Position numbers and translations under genes: made by a program. Under the pieces are notes generated by a model, which saw only the letters and a program-made list of their open reading frames with translations, did not search any database and was not told the origin of the DNA. DNA of 64,000 nucleotides from Scilla litardierei (Eukaryota; Streptophyta; Magnoliopsida; Asparagales; Asparagaceae), in the NCBI GenBank assembly GCA_030789695.1, contig CM061140.1:78430422-78494421 (forward strand). Direction: 5' to 3'. This document shows, one piece after another, positions 19,098 through 30,613 of this stretch; the stretch's first letter is position 1, and the number at the start of each line of letters is the position of its first letter.

Positions 19098-22000
19098 TCC
19101 TAAGGACCCTCAAAAAGGGGTACCAATGCTTAATGTTTTATCTTTCAGGTACCTAGGAAAGAAAGATGGATTTTGGATAGTGGATGTTCAAAACATATGA
19201 CAGGAAATGTCAAACTACTTTCAAACGTCAAGTATAAACAAGGAGGCACAGTTACCTTTGGTGACAACAAGAAAGGAAAAATCATAGGCACTGGAACAGT
19301 TGGCAATACTAATCAGCCTATCATTGAGAATGTTCACCTGGTTGACGGTTTGAAACATAATTTACTTTCCATTAGTCAATTATGCGATAAAAATTACAAA
19401 ATAGTTTTTGAACAAAATGATTGCATTATTTATGATTCAGATATGACATCTGTTTTGTTTCGTGGTAAGCGTAAAAATAACATTTATATTTTATGCATGT
19501 CTGTTACAACAAATAATCAGTGTTTAATAATTACATCTGATGATACACTTTTATGGCATAAACGTTTTGGACACACTAACTTCAAAAATCTTGCACACAT
19601 TTCAAAACACAAATTAGTAAATGGAATGCCAAATATTTCTTTCAAACATAAACATTTTTGTGATGCTTGTCAACAAGGAAAAATGCACAAATCTTCTTTT
19701 AAATCAAAGGATGTTATCTCAACAAAGAGACCATTAGAACTCTTACATTTAGATTTGTTTGGTCCTTCTAGAGTAGCCTCTTTAAATAGAAGTAGATATG
19801 CATTTGTCATTGTTGATGATTATTCAAGATATACTTGAGTTATATTCTTACAAAACAAGAATGATGCTTTTGAAGAATTTTCAATATTTTGTAAAAAGAT
19901 ACAAAAAATCAAATCCTCTAACATTGTCACTATTCGTAGTGATCATGGAGGAGAATTTGAAAATGAATCGTTTACCAAATTTTGTAATAAAAATGGCATT
20001 ACTCACAAATTTTCTTTTACTCATGCTCCTCCTCAAAATGGAGTAGTTGAAAGGAAAAATAGAACCTTACAAGAATGTGCAAGAACAATGCTTTGTGATA
20101 GTAATTTACCGAAATATTTTTGGGCTGAAGCTGTCGCAACTGTATGTTACATTATGAATAAAATTCTCATAAGGCCATTTCTTAATAAAACTTGTTTTGA
20201 ATTATTCTTTGATCGCATTCCACGTGTATCATTTTTTAAAGTGTTTGGATGTAAATGTTTCATTCTAAATACTAAAGATGCACTTGATAAATTTGATTCT
20301 AAATCTGATGAAGGTATTTTTGTTGGATACTCAACACGTAGCAAAACCTACAGAGTATATAACAAAAGAACTTCAACAGTTGAAGAGTCACTACATGTCA
20401 CATTTGATGAGAATCCCTCATCTAAATCTCCTATTGTTGATGATGAAGAAATATTACCTTTATCTAATTCCTTAGATAATATCAAACTTGATGAAATTGA
20501 TGCTACTAATCATTCTGTTGAGTCTATTTCAGATAATACAGATCTTCCCAAGGCTTTTGCACAAGTTCCAAATCATCCATCAGAATTAATCATTGGAGAT
20601 ATTACAGATGGAGTTAGAACTCGTCGTCAAATTGAACAAATGGCGCATTGTGCTTTCCTTTCATCCATTGAACCAAAGAACATCAAAGATGCATGTGAAG
20701 ACAGTTCATGGATTATCGCTATGCAGGAAGAACTCAATCAATTTCAACGAAATGATGTTTGGGAATTAGTTCCCAGACCATCAGATCATTCAATTATTGG
20801 TACCAAGTGGGTATTCAAAAATAAATTGGATGAATCTGGTCAGGTAATTAGAAACAAGGCACGATTGGTTGCACAAGGTTATAATCAAGAAGAAGGTATT
20901 GATTACGATGAAACCTATGCACCAGTTGCCCGTCTTGAGTCTATTCGCATGTTGTTATCATTTGCATGTTTTAAAGATTTTAAATTATTTCAAATGGATG
21001 TCAAAAGTGCTTTTTTAAATGGATTTCTTAAGGAGGAAGTTTATGTTGAACAACCTCCTGGTTTTCATCATGAAAACTTTGAAAATCATGTTTTCAAATT
21101 AAAGAAAGCTCTTTATGGTCTCAAACAAGCACCTCGTGCTTGGTATGAAAGACTTAAAAAGTATCTTTTAAATTCTGGTTATAATATTGGTAAAATAAAT
21201 TCCACTCTTTTTATTAAAAATATTAAATCTGACATAATCATTATTCAAATATACGTTGATGATATTATTTTTGGTTCTACTAATGAATCTCTTTGTCAAG
21301 ATTTTTCTAAGATTATGCAGAAAGAATTTGAGATGAGTCACATGGGTGAACTCAGTTACTTCCTCGGTCTTCAAATTAAACAATTGAAGGAAGGAATCTT
21401 CATTCACCAAAGCAAGTACTCTAAAGAACTCATCAAGCGTTTTGGTTTAGAAAGTTCTGCAGAAAAACGTACTCCAATGAGTACATCTACATCTCTCGAC
21501 AAAGACTTAAATGGTAAGAGTGTTGATCAACGTCTTTACAGAGGTATGATTGGCTCTCTACTCTATTTAACTGCTAGTAGACCAGACATTATGTTTTCAG
21601 TATGTTTATGTGCACGTTTTCAGGCAGATCCTAAAGTTTCACACTTAACTGCCATAAAAAGGATTATTAGATATGTTAAGCACACTTCTGATTTTGGTTT
21701 ATTTTATCCCAAGTCAAGCACATTTGATTTATTATCCTATAGTGATGCAGACTTTGCTGGTTGCAAATCAGATTGTAAAAGTACCAGTGGTACTTGGTAC
21801 TTTTTAGGTCATGCTTTAGTATCTTGGTTTAGCAAAAAGCAAAACTCCGTTTCATTATCTACAACCGAGGCAGAATATATTACCGCCGGTTTAGCATGTG
21901 CTCAAATCTTATGGATGAAACAAACTATATCTGACTATGGTATTGATTGCTCTACTTGCCCTATTATGTGTGATAATACTAGTGCTATTAATCTTTCTAA

Positions 22001-22202
22001 AAATCATGTGCATCATTCTCGTACAAAACATATTGATGTACGTCATCATTTTCTAGATGATCATGTTCAGAAAGGAGATATAGTTCTTAAATTTATAGCT
22101 ACTGAACATCAGACAGCTGATATTTTAACCAAACCATTGAAAGAAGATACTTTTATTAAGCTTCGTAGGAATTTAGGGATTATTAGTGAATCGGACTTAT
22201 GA
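19098..22202 (+). pseudogene. SIRE-like pol: protease, broken integrase, RT, RNase H
   Basis: Copia-type pol. Protease begins RWILDSGCSKHMTGN (Asp-Ser-Gly site at about 19173). A gag-preintegrase zinc region follows (LLWHKRFGHTNF; CDACQQGKMHKSSF), then integrase with the first Asp at LLHLDLFGPS. The frame stops at 19836 (ARYT then TGA, expected Trp) and is shifted until about 20088, so the integrase catalytic centre is spread over several frames. From 20088 to 22202 the frame is clean for 704 codons: integrase C-terminus, RT ([24 protein letters not shown] near 21255) and RNase H ([19 protein letters not shown]), ending at TGA. Order protease-integrase-RT-RNase H is diagnostic of Ty1/copia. 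Confidence 0.9.
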
Positions 22203-22861
22203 CACATTCTTATTTTTATTTTTTAGAATTTTTCCACATTTTTTTCAAATTTTTCTGGGTATTTTTGAAATTGGTCGACCAATTCACCAATATTGGTCGC
22301 CAATATTCGAATTTTTTATTATTTTTTAATTTTTCCAGTAACCACTTCGTCTTCCCGCTTATTCTCGTTATACGTTCCCTCCATTTTCAGTTTCCGAAAC
22401 TAAACCCATCCATTCGTTTTTGAATTTTGGGTGGGATTCGTTACTTAAACTTCTCTGTCGATTGGAATTTGACAGTTCCAACAACTTCCCATATCTATTT
22501 TCTCTTATTTAAATTCGTGCCTAGGGACTATCATTTTTCACAAAATATCTCTGACATTTCTTCTTCTCCCAATGACCCCTTTCCATTTCCCCAAATCAAT
22601 AACCACAAACCCCCGCCGGTCTCCTCCCTCTCTCCTCAAATCGCCGGCCTCCTCCCTCTATCTTCTCCGGCGTCTCTCTCCTATCTTCGCCCGTGTCCGA
22701 TCCTCCACCACCTCCATCCAATCGGTCCCTAGTCGCCCTCCTCGCCCGCCTGCTCCTCAGTTTTCGCCGGATCCGCCCAGATTTCGCCGCCGATCGCCTT
22801 CAAACGACGGCTCCTCGCTTTTGTTCGGCTCGACTTCCTTCCTCGCTACCCTCGGATCCCG
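22203..22861 (+). other. Spacer between pol and third ORF
   Basis: No gene seen. It starts T-rich, includes TTGGTCGACCAA at about 22272 (a palindrome also found in this element's LTRs), and becomes CT/CCG-rich before the ATG at 22862, like a plant leader. It could hold a splice acceptor or promoter for the third ORF, but I see no decisive signal. Confidence 0.4.
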
Positions 22862-24160
22862 ATGGCTCAGCCCCCTGCGGATTTCGTTGCGACCCCGGCG
22901 CCGGCCTACTTCCGTTCTCCGGCGGCTTCTCAGCAGTTTCGCCTCCTGGAGCGCCTCCCGTTCCACCCTGAGCGTCACATCGACTTCAATGACCACGGTT
23001 TCTCTCGGATCTTGGCCCCTCTGCATTCCGCCGGCCTTGTTGGTCTTTGGTCCAGGGCAAACCGCACCCCCTACTTTCCGGCCCTCGTTCGTGAGTTCTA
23101 CGCGAACTTGGATTCTTCCAAACAGGCGGGTATGCTCTTTATTTCCACTATCGTCAATGGTTTCTTCTTCAGTCTTAATGGCCCTATGTTATCTTCCTTA
23201 CTACGCCTGCCCGCTAACAATGTTCAGCCCCTTCCATCCGCTCTCACCGACCCCTCCATTAAACAGCTTCTGGCGACTGATTTTCGTCCCAAGCGGTCTG
23301 CAGCCACCCTACACCCACCTTCTAGGATGATGGTCAAGATAATTCTTACAAATCTAGCACCTAAGATTGGCTCTCTGAACTATGTTAGTAGCAATACGGC
23401 CCGCTGTCTCTATGCATTAATGGGCGAACTACCCGTCTGTTGGGGATCAGTCTTACTTGACACTTTGGCCAAGCCTGTTAGGACTCATATTTTCTTGCCA
23501 TCGCTGATCACCCGCATTTTAGAGGCCTTTCAGATTCCCTACGCAAATTCAGTCGCTATTTACAATCCTGTTGATTTTACCTCTGTCACATTAACCCACA
23601 TGCAATTGGTCATTTCTGATACTTCTGCTTCTGATGATGATTCTGATTCTGCTGATGCCGCTGACGCTGACACCTCTCCCACTCCCTCCCGTCCCGTCAC
23701 TCGTTCCATGTCTCGCTCTCCCCGCACTCGTACTCGTTCTCCTCGCTCTCGTCCCACTCCTGCTTCCCGACCCACTCCCACTTCCCATACTCCAGGTTCT
23801 TCTAGCGCTCGTGGCCATGTTCCTGTTCGGAAACGGTACTCTGATTCTGCTGCGTCCCCTTCCACCCCCATTACCCCGTCATCCGGACATGATGCTGTTC
23901 TTGGTGAGCTTCGTGCTCTTCATCATTCCATGACTCGTAGTTTCCGGGATATCCAGGCTGAAATGCATGACGGTTTTCGTGGGATTCAGACCCACATGAG
24001 TTCTGGTGATATTACCTTACAGGAGCATAATAGGAGGATGGACGATCTTACTACTGCTGTTGCCTCTCTGGCAAACCACTTCGAGTCCCTCCACTTTCGC
24101 GCGGTTCGTCGTTCTTCTGATGATCTTCCTTCCGGACCAGGCTCCTCCTCTCGGCAGTAG
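22862..24160 (+). CDS. Third ORF of SIRE-like element (env position), plant-transposon protein domain
   Basis: Intact 432-codon ORF after pol, where SIRE/Maximus elements carry an extra gene often called env-like. Residues about 25-240 resemble the domain annotated as 'putative plant transposon protein': FPALVREFYANLD (FYANL at 79-83), a FFFSLNGPML block, a region ending VRTHIFLPSLITRILEAFQI. Residues about 250-340 are Ser/Thr/Pro/Arg-rich and probably disordered (RSPRTRTRSPRSRPTP). Residues about 350-420 look like a coiled coil (LGELRALHHSMTRSFRDI). I see no signal peptide and no clear membrane segment, so a retroviral envelope role is not supported by the sequence. It differs from gag and pol by high GC and absence of disabling mutations. 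Function is unknown. Confidence 0.8.
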   Translation: MAQPPADFVATPAPAYFRSPAASQQFRLLERLPFHPERHIDFNDHGFSRILAPLHSAGLVGLWSRANRTPYFPALVREFYANLDSSKQAGMLFISTIVNGFFFSLNGPMLSSLLRLPANNVQPLPSALTDPSIKQLLATDFRPKRSAATLHPPSRMMVKIILTNLAPKIGSLNYVSSNTARCLYALMGELPVCWGSVLLDTLAKPVRTHIFLPSLITRILEAFQIPYANSVAIYNPVDFTSVTLTHMQLVISDTSASDDDSDSADAADADTSPTPSRPVTRSMSRSPRTRTRSPRSRPTPASRPTPTSHTPGSSSARGHVPVRKRYSDSAASPSTPITPSSGHDAVLGELRALHHSMTRSFRDIQAEMHDGFRGIQTHMSSGDITLQEHNRRMDDLTTAVASLANHFESLHFRAVRRSSDDLPSGPGSSSRQ

Positions 24161-25445
24161 TCACTAGTTGGTTCTTTGCTCGTTGGTTTGATGTTTCATA
24201 CTCCCGTTGATGATGTCTGATGATGTGTAGTTGCTAGGCTTTTTGGACACATTCTGTTGGTTGGCTTTTTGGAAACATTCTGTTGGTTGGCTGATGATGG
24301 GTAGTTGCTAAGGCTCTTTGCTTTGTTTCGCTTGTTGTCTTTAGGTTGGCTGTTGTATGGTTTGTGTGATATGTGGGCTCTCTGTAGTGTTGTAGTTCCA
24401 GTTTCATGTACTTTCGCATTGCTATGTCTATGTTTCTATGCATGTTTTGTCACTGGCTGTTGTGTTATCACTAGATAATCTGTTGCTAACTGGTTCTTTA
24501 CTATTGTCACTAATTGTTTACTCTGTTCTTTTTGTTATTTCTGATGTTCTGTGAGTGTTTGTTGTTCTCCTCTCTTTCAGCATGGATACATTGTTTTTGT
24601 GTTCTTCTGATCATTTGGCATTCACCATATTCTGGTCCTTTGTATTGGTCATTGGCATATGCTTTGTTACTTTGGAAATTGACGGCTCCCTTGCACATTC
24701 TGTTCCCATTTGTGCTTTCATTCTATTTTTATGCTATAGCAATTTTTATGCCCATGCCCTGTCGAATTTTTTTTGCTTCCTGGTACTTTGCTCATTACTT
24801 TTCTAATGTTGATTTTGCTTCTGTAGCTCGCCCATATAATTCATTGCTACAAACAGACCTACTTCTTACATCTATATTTTTTTAGAAACAATGGCCTGCA
24901 CCCTAATTTGGCCTCCACCACTGTTTTTTTTTCTCCAAGTATTTTTTTTCAGGCCCTCTATTAAGCCCATATATCCTTATTTTTTTTCCTACTGTTTTCA
25001 AATATAATTTTCCAATATACTACTACAGTACTTGGCTCACTCTTTTCAGGCACCATTCGGCCTATACCTCCTTCACTCATTTCGGCTTGCACTAATTTAT
25101 ATATATTTTAGTTTCTGGCCAACTACACACTGGCCTTCCCTTTTTAGGCCTACCCACATATTTTTCTGCTCTGCACATTTGTTTAATCATACCTCACTGT
25201 GGCCTTCTCACTACTATTTTTTAATGCTTTGCCCTTTATTTTTTTACTTGGCCTTCACCCTATTCAACTATATTATATTCGGCCTACATACTATTTTTGG
25301 CCTACAACTCATTTTCAAACACTGGCCACATTATGTTCAATTTTTCAGTGGGATATACACTCCTTCTTTTACAGCCATTTTTATTTACTAATGTTATCTC
25401 ACTTATTTTTCACTAACTCTTATTTCCCTCTTTTTGAGAATTCCT
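24161..25445 (+). other. AT/T-rich 3' region of SIRE-like element
   Basis: No gene seen. Noncoding, pyrimidine-rich and T-run-rich, typical of the long 3' spacer of this lineage. A 26-27 bp unit (CTTTTTGGACACATTCTG...) is duplicated at about 24237-24290. Open frames here are hydrophobic by composition and unlikely to be real. Confidence 0.6.
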
Positions 25446-25586
25446 AAGGGGGAGAATATATTTCATCTACTCAGGGGGAGTGTTCACTAACTCCACATAT
25501 TCAGGGGGAGTATATCTGATATGTTGATATGTTCACTTTTAACAATATTTTTTTTTCATGTTTGTCATCATCAAAAAGGGGGAGAA
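25446..25586 (+). other. Cluster of four polypurine tracts
   Basis: AAGGGGGAG at 25446, AGGGGGAG at 25473 and 25503, and AAAAAGGGGGAGAA at 25573-25586. The last abuts the 3' LTR start TGTTGG and is the functional plus-strand primer by position. Confidence 0.8.
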
Positions 25587-26950
25587 TGTTGGAATTTCAT
25601 AATTCCATATTTCTATTCCCATATGATTTTGATGTGACAAACACATTCAGTGCTACTAACTCTATGTATGCAGATACATATCAATGCTGAGTTCCACACA
25701 AATGAGATATCTTCATGCATACTCAATCAGAAATATCAATCATGAAGCTGGAAAGACAAAGGCACCTAATCCACGACTTGGATATATAATCACTTGATAA
25801 GGATCTCCTGCAAAGAAGCTTCTCAGACTCAGTTGCAGATGCAGTCCTATCTACGGCTTTATGTAATCAATGTAAAATTTACTTTATTAGAGTCACAAAG
25901 CCTTGTGATAATATATCTTAGTCATCTAGGTTCCATTCCTCAGAGATCTACACTTCCCAATTTCGAAAATTCGCAACTTTGAAAATTGGCAGCCAATAAC
26001 CCCATTTTGGTCGACCAATTTTAAACCTTCGAATTTGGTTATGGGATTGCATGTGCAAACTCCCCTAACCGTGTAGATTCTAGAAATGTCCTCCAATGGT
26101 CGAAATTCTCTCTCTAAATTTTGGTCGACCAATGTGGTCATTTTGGTCGACCAATTTCAAAACTAGCCGTTTTGATCCCAAATTTTCAGGGACGGTTCCT
26201 GCCCGTTTTCCAACGTTAACTACAGTCCCCAACCGTCCCTAAACACTATAAATAAAGGGGTAGACCCTCTCTTTTCATTCACACACTTTCCTCTTTTCTT
26301 AATCTCTTATTTGTTGGAATCAAGTCTTCTTTCTAAAGCTTTAGGCCATTAGTTGTTCTTTTCTTATTTGTAAGAAGAAATCATTAGATTTCCTTCTTCG
26401 TTTAAGAACGGAAGAACTTGGTTTTTCAACATCATTTTGGAAAGTTGTTTGTGTTCATAATTGAAGAAGAAATCGATTGATCTCTCTCTCTTCTTTTATG
26501 AACCAGAGAACTTCAAGTGTTGCGCTTCATTACATATCTTTTACATCTTGAAGTTCTTCTTCTAAAACACCATCCTTGAATTCTTTCTCTGAAAATTATA
26601 ACAAGGCTATAGGTGTTTTTCTATTTTATTATTTTACAGGTTTGAATCTCTGTTAGAGATTGTACAAAGTTTGGGACACGGGGAGTGTCGCCATTTTTGT
26701 AAGTTCATGCTTGCGGGGCAAGTGATTATAGTGGATTGAAAATCTCTACGGGGTAGAGGACTGGAGTAGGATCACAAGGATCCGAACCAGGATAAATCTC
26801 TGTGTTTGCGATTGATTTAAATTCAGTACTTGTCATTTTATTTCTGTGCCATCTTTGCAAATATTACTAACATTTTATTTGCGACATTTTTTTTAATATA
26901 CACTATTCACCCCCCCTCTAGTGTATTGATCCTTACAGGCTAAAATTACA
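25587..26950 (+). repeat. 3' LTR of SIRE-like element, full length
   Basis: 1364 bp from TGTTGGAATTTC to AAAATTACA. It carries the 5' 256 bp missing from the other LTR, the GGTCGACC palindromes (about 26005, 26125, 26145), the TATA box (26247-26254) and a polyadenylation-capable AT-rich end. Confidence 0.9.
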
Positions 26951-26955
26951 GTGTG
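26951..26955. other. Target site duplication GTGTG, right
   Basis: GTGTG directly after the 3' LTR; it matches 16257-16261. Confidence 0.7.
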
Positions 26956-27902
26956 TTGGTTGATAGCCAATGCCCGATCTACTTGTTTCCGGCTAGGCAC
27001 CTGCGTTGCAGGCATAACCCTACGCCATACGTGTTAAATACACTTCCTGGCTCGTGATCCAGAAGAGAGCATTCCGTGTTTGGGATAATGCCCTGGCTCG
27101 ATACACGTGGAGGGGTAGGGATAAGCGGTCACCTGAGCTTACGAGTTGGCCCGATCAGCCACTCTAGCCAGCAGACGAAATCTCTGTGCACAACTTGTTT
27201 ACTTGACGTGTTTACTTGACGTGAACCACTTGACTTGTACTTGTCCGTGTTTTACATGTAAAATTTGTTATCCACGACATACTTGCTACTTGCTACTTGC
27301 TACTTGTACTTCCCTTTACTTGTCACTTCCATACTATACTTGCCATGTTATGCATCATACTATAACTGCTAGGTTGTTAGTGTACTTCCCTTTCAGTTTC
27401 CTTTCCCAAGTCTTTTAGACTTGCTGACATGTGCCCATTTACTCTTTTGGATGACACATGTTAGATCCCGAGCCTGAGAGTGCTGCGGAGGACGTGGTGT
27501 TTGCTGACGCTGAGTCAGAGCCTGCGTTCGTTGAGGAGTACGAGGACACGGGCGATCAGTCGTAGAGGCTGCTTGTGTTCTTCGTGTTAGACTGTTTTTG
27601 TTGTCGGTGCGTGGCACCAATACTCTGTTTATGTTTGTCTTGTTGGCCTTGTTTTGGGCCTTTAGACGCTTTCTTTTAGCCTGGTGGCTTTTCTGGATGT
27701 TGAACTTAATTTTTAATGTTGGACAATGCTGAGATTTGGAATCTTATTTCTGTTTCTCCTTGTGTTATAATCTTGTTCTGTTCGTTGTTACAGTGACCTG
27801 CACTTGTTTTACTGACGCTTATCGGGCGTGTAGCTTCACAGCTCCACACCCGTGTGGACCTTCTCACGTCTCGCCTCCATTTTAGGGAAGTGGGGCATGA
27901 CA
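26956..27902 (+). repeat. LTR-C, third piece with LTR terminus
   Basis: Continuation of the plus-strand chromovirus LTR: TCCTGGCTCGTGATCCAGAAG, a TACTTGC simple repeat (27285-27310), the two hairpins (27408-27461), and the terminus GGGAAGTGGGGCATGACA at 27902. The flank after it shows no primer site, so LTR-C is a 3' LTR or solo LTR. Confidence 0.7.
27408..27461 (+). other. Two conserved hairpins in LTR-C
   Basis: AAGTCTTTTAGACTT (27408-27422), then ACATGTG (27427-27433) paired with CACATGT (27455-27461). This is the reverse-complement counterpart of the hairpins in the minus-strand LTRs, with a partly different loop. Confidence 0.7.
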
Positions 27903-28954
27903 AGTTCCAATACGAACTTAAACATCAGAGGGGATTTGGGTCGAAACCCAGATCCGACCCCCTAACGTGTCTCTGTGGTATAGATATACGCATCTCCATC
28001 TACTGCAATGGTCGTTACCGAGCTTCCCAGCCTCGAACGAGCGACACATCAGCTGTCGAATGGTTGATTGAGCATCGCCTCATCATATACATCCATCACT
28101 CGACCCAGGTTCTCCTAACCTAGGGTCCCAACTCACTCGCTAACGAGGCTCCGACTCAGCGCGAAGGGCCCACGTCAGCCTGACAAATGTCTTGGTCATT
28201 TTTGGCCATAATAACTCCCAAGGTGGTAGTCAACTCGTAGAGAGTTTCTAGGGAGAATGCAAAAACCAGGGTATTTGACTACTGGGTGTCTGTAGTTGAC
28301 TACAAGTTGAAACTTATCTTTCTATGGAAAATATGCTCTCAAATAAGTTTAAAATATGTTTAAACCCCATTTTAGAAAATCATTTAGTATGTGTGTGTGC
28401 TTATTCTACATTGGCTTTGACATGATCCTAAGAAAAATAAAAACAACTCACACACTAGTCACTATAAAGAACTTGAAGCCATGGTTGAGCTAGAGCTAGT
28501 TGCATATGCTTCACTCGAATTTGAACTCCTCTTTAGCTTAAGCTTGAGCACAGTCTTTGAGCTTCATCTTCGAGCTTTAGGCTTCAGCTTCAGGCTCCTC
28601 TTGAGCTAGAGCTTCAGCTTCTCTTGTGCTTAAACTAAAGCTTCAGAATGTAGACATGAAGTGCGAGCTCAATCGATCTACATCTTCTATGTGCGTAGTT
28701 ACAATTCTTCTTCTTGGAATATACTTCGAGCTTCGATTAGCTTGTTGCACAACCTACACACTTAAGCAATATAATTAGTACACACACCATTTGGTATGAT
28801 CATCATCAAAACCACTTGGGGTGGGACTAGATTTCCTAACAGATTAAGTTCTTAAGGAATAACGTCCTTATGATTGTTAGGCTAAATTTACAGGGTTTAA
28901 GTTTCATGTGTACTTGATTTTAAGAAACACTAATTATCCCATTATGTTTAGCTT
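27903..28954. other. Unassigned sequence before the gap
   Basis: I recognise no gene or element end here. The stretch 28495-28660 is a low-complexity GAGCTT/CAGCTT-rich repeat. The rest is AT-rich unique-looking sequence. It may be the interior or flank of the element to which LTR-C belonged. Confidence 0.4.
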
Positions 28955-29454
28955 NNNNNNNNNNNNNNNNNNNNNNNNNNNNNNNNNNNNNNNNNNNNNN
29001 NNNNNNNNNNNNNNNNNNNNNNNNNNNNNNNNNNNNNNNNNNNNNNNNNNNNNNNNNNNNNNNNNNNNNNNNNNNNNNNNNNNNNNNNNNNNNNNNNNNN
29101 NNNNNNNNNNNNNNNNNNNNNNNNNNNNNNNNNNNNNNNNNNNNNNNNNNNNNNNNNNNNNNNNNNNNNNNNNNNNNNNNNNNNNNNNNNNNNNNNNNNN
29201 NNNNNNNNNNNNNNNNNNNNNNNNNNNNNNNNNNNNNNNNNNNNNNNNNNNNNNNNNNNNNNNNNNNNNNNNNNNNNNNNNNNNNNNNNNNNNNNNNNNN
29301 NNNNNNNNNNNNNNNNNNNNNNNNNNNNNNNNNNNNNNNNNNNNNNNNNNNNNNNNNNNNNNNNNNNNNNNNNNNNNNNNNNNNNNNNNNNNNNNNNNNN
29401 NNNNNNNNNNNNNNNNNNNNNNNNNNNNNNNNNNNNNNNNNNNNNNNNNNNNNN
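28955..29454. other. Assembly gap, 500 N
   Basis: A run of exactly 500 N, which is a conventional gap size and not a measured one. Any open frame across it is an artefact. Confidence 0.99.
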
Positions 29455-30120
29455 AGGGATTTATATTGGATTTTGAGAGCTCGAGAGAGGATCTTGATCT
29501 AAGGGAAGCCCTAGATATTCGATTTAGATCTATAATCGAGATTCCCTAGAATTGGTGCGCGAGAGCGACCAAAGCTAGCATCTTTATTATACTTCTATAA
29601 TTATATTCGTTTGTACGATGGTAAAACGGATACGAACTATCACGATCTAGATTCGAACTTAAGTTGTGTGAGAGCGAGCTTGAGTTGGAATTGAATATTA
29701 TTGTCGATCTTAATGCTAGTAGTTTGAACTAGGCTTGCACGAGATCAATGCTCTAGTTTAGATTGCTATAGACTTGTGTAGCGCGAGAGCGTGCGTTGGT
29801 TTCCAATTTAGTTGCGACAAGTTCACCCTAAATCAAGAAGAATAATATTGAAATTCGTGTTTCACATTGATTGCTTGAAATCTATATTGTAGATTCCCAA
29901 GCCCTAGGCATTCTTCTAAATTGAATTTACAACCAACACTTTGAACGATTGTGACACCAATATTTCTTCGCCACCATTTCACAATAGCTTAGTAATCCAT
30001 ATAGATACAAATAGTTCCTCCCTGTGATTCGATACACGCTCACCACTTAACCGTCCGCTTGCGGTAAAACTACATTGTTCTCGGAGTTACTATCCGGGAC
30101 GACCAGCTCTAGTAAGGCTA
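29455..30120. repeat. Probable LTR remnant of unknown family
   Basis: GCGCGAGAGCG-like motifs recur at about 29558, 29668 and 29780. GTGATTCGATACACGCTCACC followed by CCGTCCGCTTGCGG resembles the end of Athila-type LTRs. No primer site or partner LTR is seen, and its left part is hidden in the gap. Confidence 0.3.
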
Positions 30121-30600
30121 CGAAGGAGTTTGGATCGGATCCGAAGTCTTGACGGACGAACCACTCAAGGTGAAACTTTTTGGAGCACGTGGTTGGCTCG
30201 GCGACATGGGTGTTGCTTGCCTCGGGACGTGATTCGGCTTGGGATGCAGTTCGGCTCGGGACGCGGTTCGGCTCGGGAGAAGCAGCTCAGCCACAATGCA
30301 GGGCATTGCTTCGGAGATAAATAAATGTTGCTGAAAATGAAGCTTCGTATTCTGCGGAGACGAAGTGAAAGATATGTAGTTTAATATACATGTATTTATA
30401 ATTGCAATAGTTAGACAGATCTATCTTTAGGGGTTGGTCGGACTCAACCCCGGGATAATAGAGATTTTGGCTAGGGTAATTCTTTTGGGATTTCTTGAAA
30501 ATGTTTTAAGATGTTTTTTCGCTGCATATTTGATTTCTTCGTCCGACCGACTTGGGCCGGACGTCGATTTTATAGCCCTAAGGACCTAGAAAACCCTACA
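30121..30600 (+). repeat. 5' LTR end of decayed copia element
   Basis: The LTR end is placed at AAACCCTACA (30600) because an initiator-Met primer site follows directly. The left limit is uncertain. It contains GGCTCGGGACG-like repeats (30190-30280) and CCGACCGACTTGGGCCGG. Confidence 0.5.
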
Positions 30601-30601
30601 G

Positions 30602-30613
30602 TGGTATCAGAGC
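30602..30613 (+). other. Primer binding site, initiator Met type
   Basis: TGGTATCAGAGC, one base after the LTR end at 30600. Confidence 0.85.

Larger units (their letters stand above)
16262..26950 (+). mobile_element. SIRE/Maximus-like copia element with third ORF
   Basis: 10.7 kb element: LTR (5' truncated), initiator-Met primer site, gag, protease-integrase-RT-RNase H, a long spacer, an intact third ORF, an AT-rich region, four purine-tract copies and a complete 3' LTR. It is flanked by GTGTG. The shared part of the LTRs shows about four substitutions and one T-run length change in 1106 bp by eye, so the insertion is recent. Gag nevertheless has an internal stop and pol is frameshifted. 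SIRE/Maximus placement rests on the third ORF after pol, repeated purine tracts and element size. Confidence 0.85.

Noticed and set aside
19098..19172. An intron at the SIRE-like gag-pol junction (TTTTATCTTTCAG before GTACC)
   Set aside because: The acceptor looks good, but the only matching donor (GGTACC repeat) would give an intron of about 29 bases, too short for plants, and gag and pol are already in one frame separated by stops.
22572..23330. 252-codon Ser/Pro-rich frame overlapping the third ORF
   Set aside because: Frame shadow of the GC-rich start of the third ORF; composition only.
22862..24160. Calling the third ORF a retroviral envelope
   Set aside because: No signal peptide, no clear transmembrane helix and no furin-like site are visible; only its position is env-like.
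28908..29549. 213-codon frame across 28955-29454
   Set aside because: Almost entirely N; an artefact of the gap.
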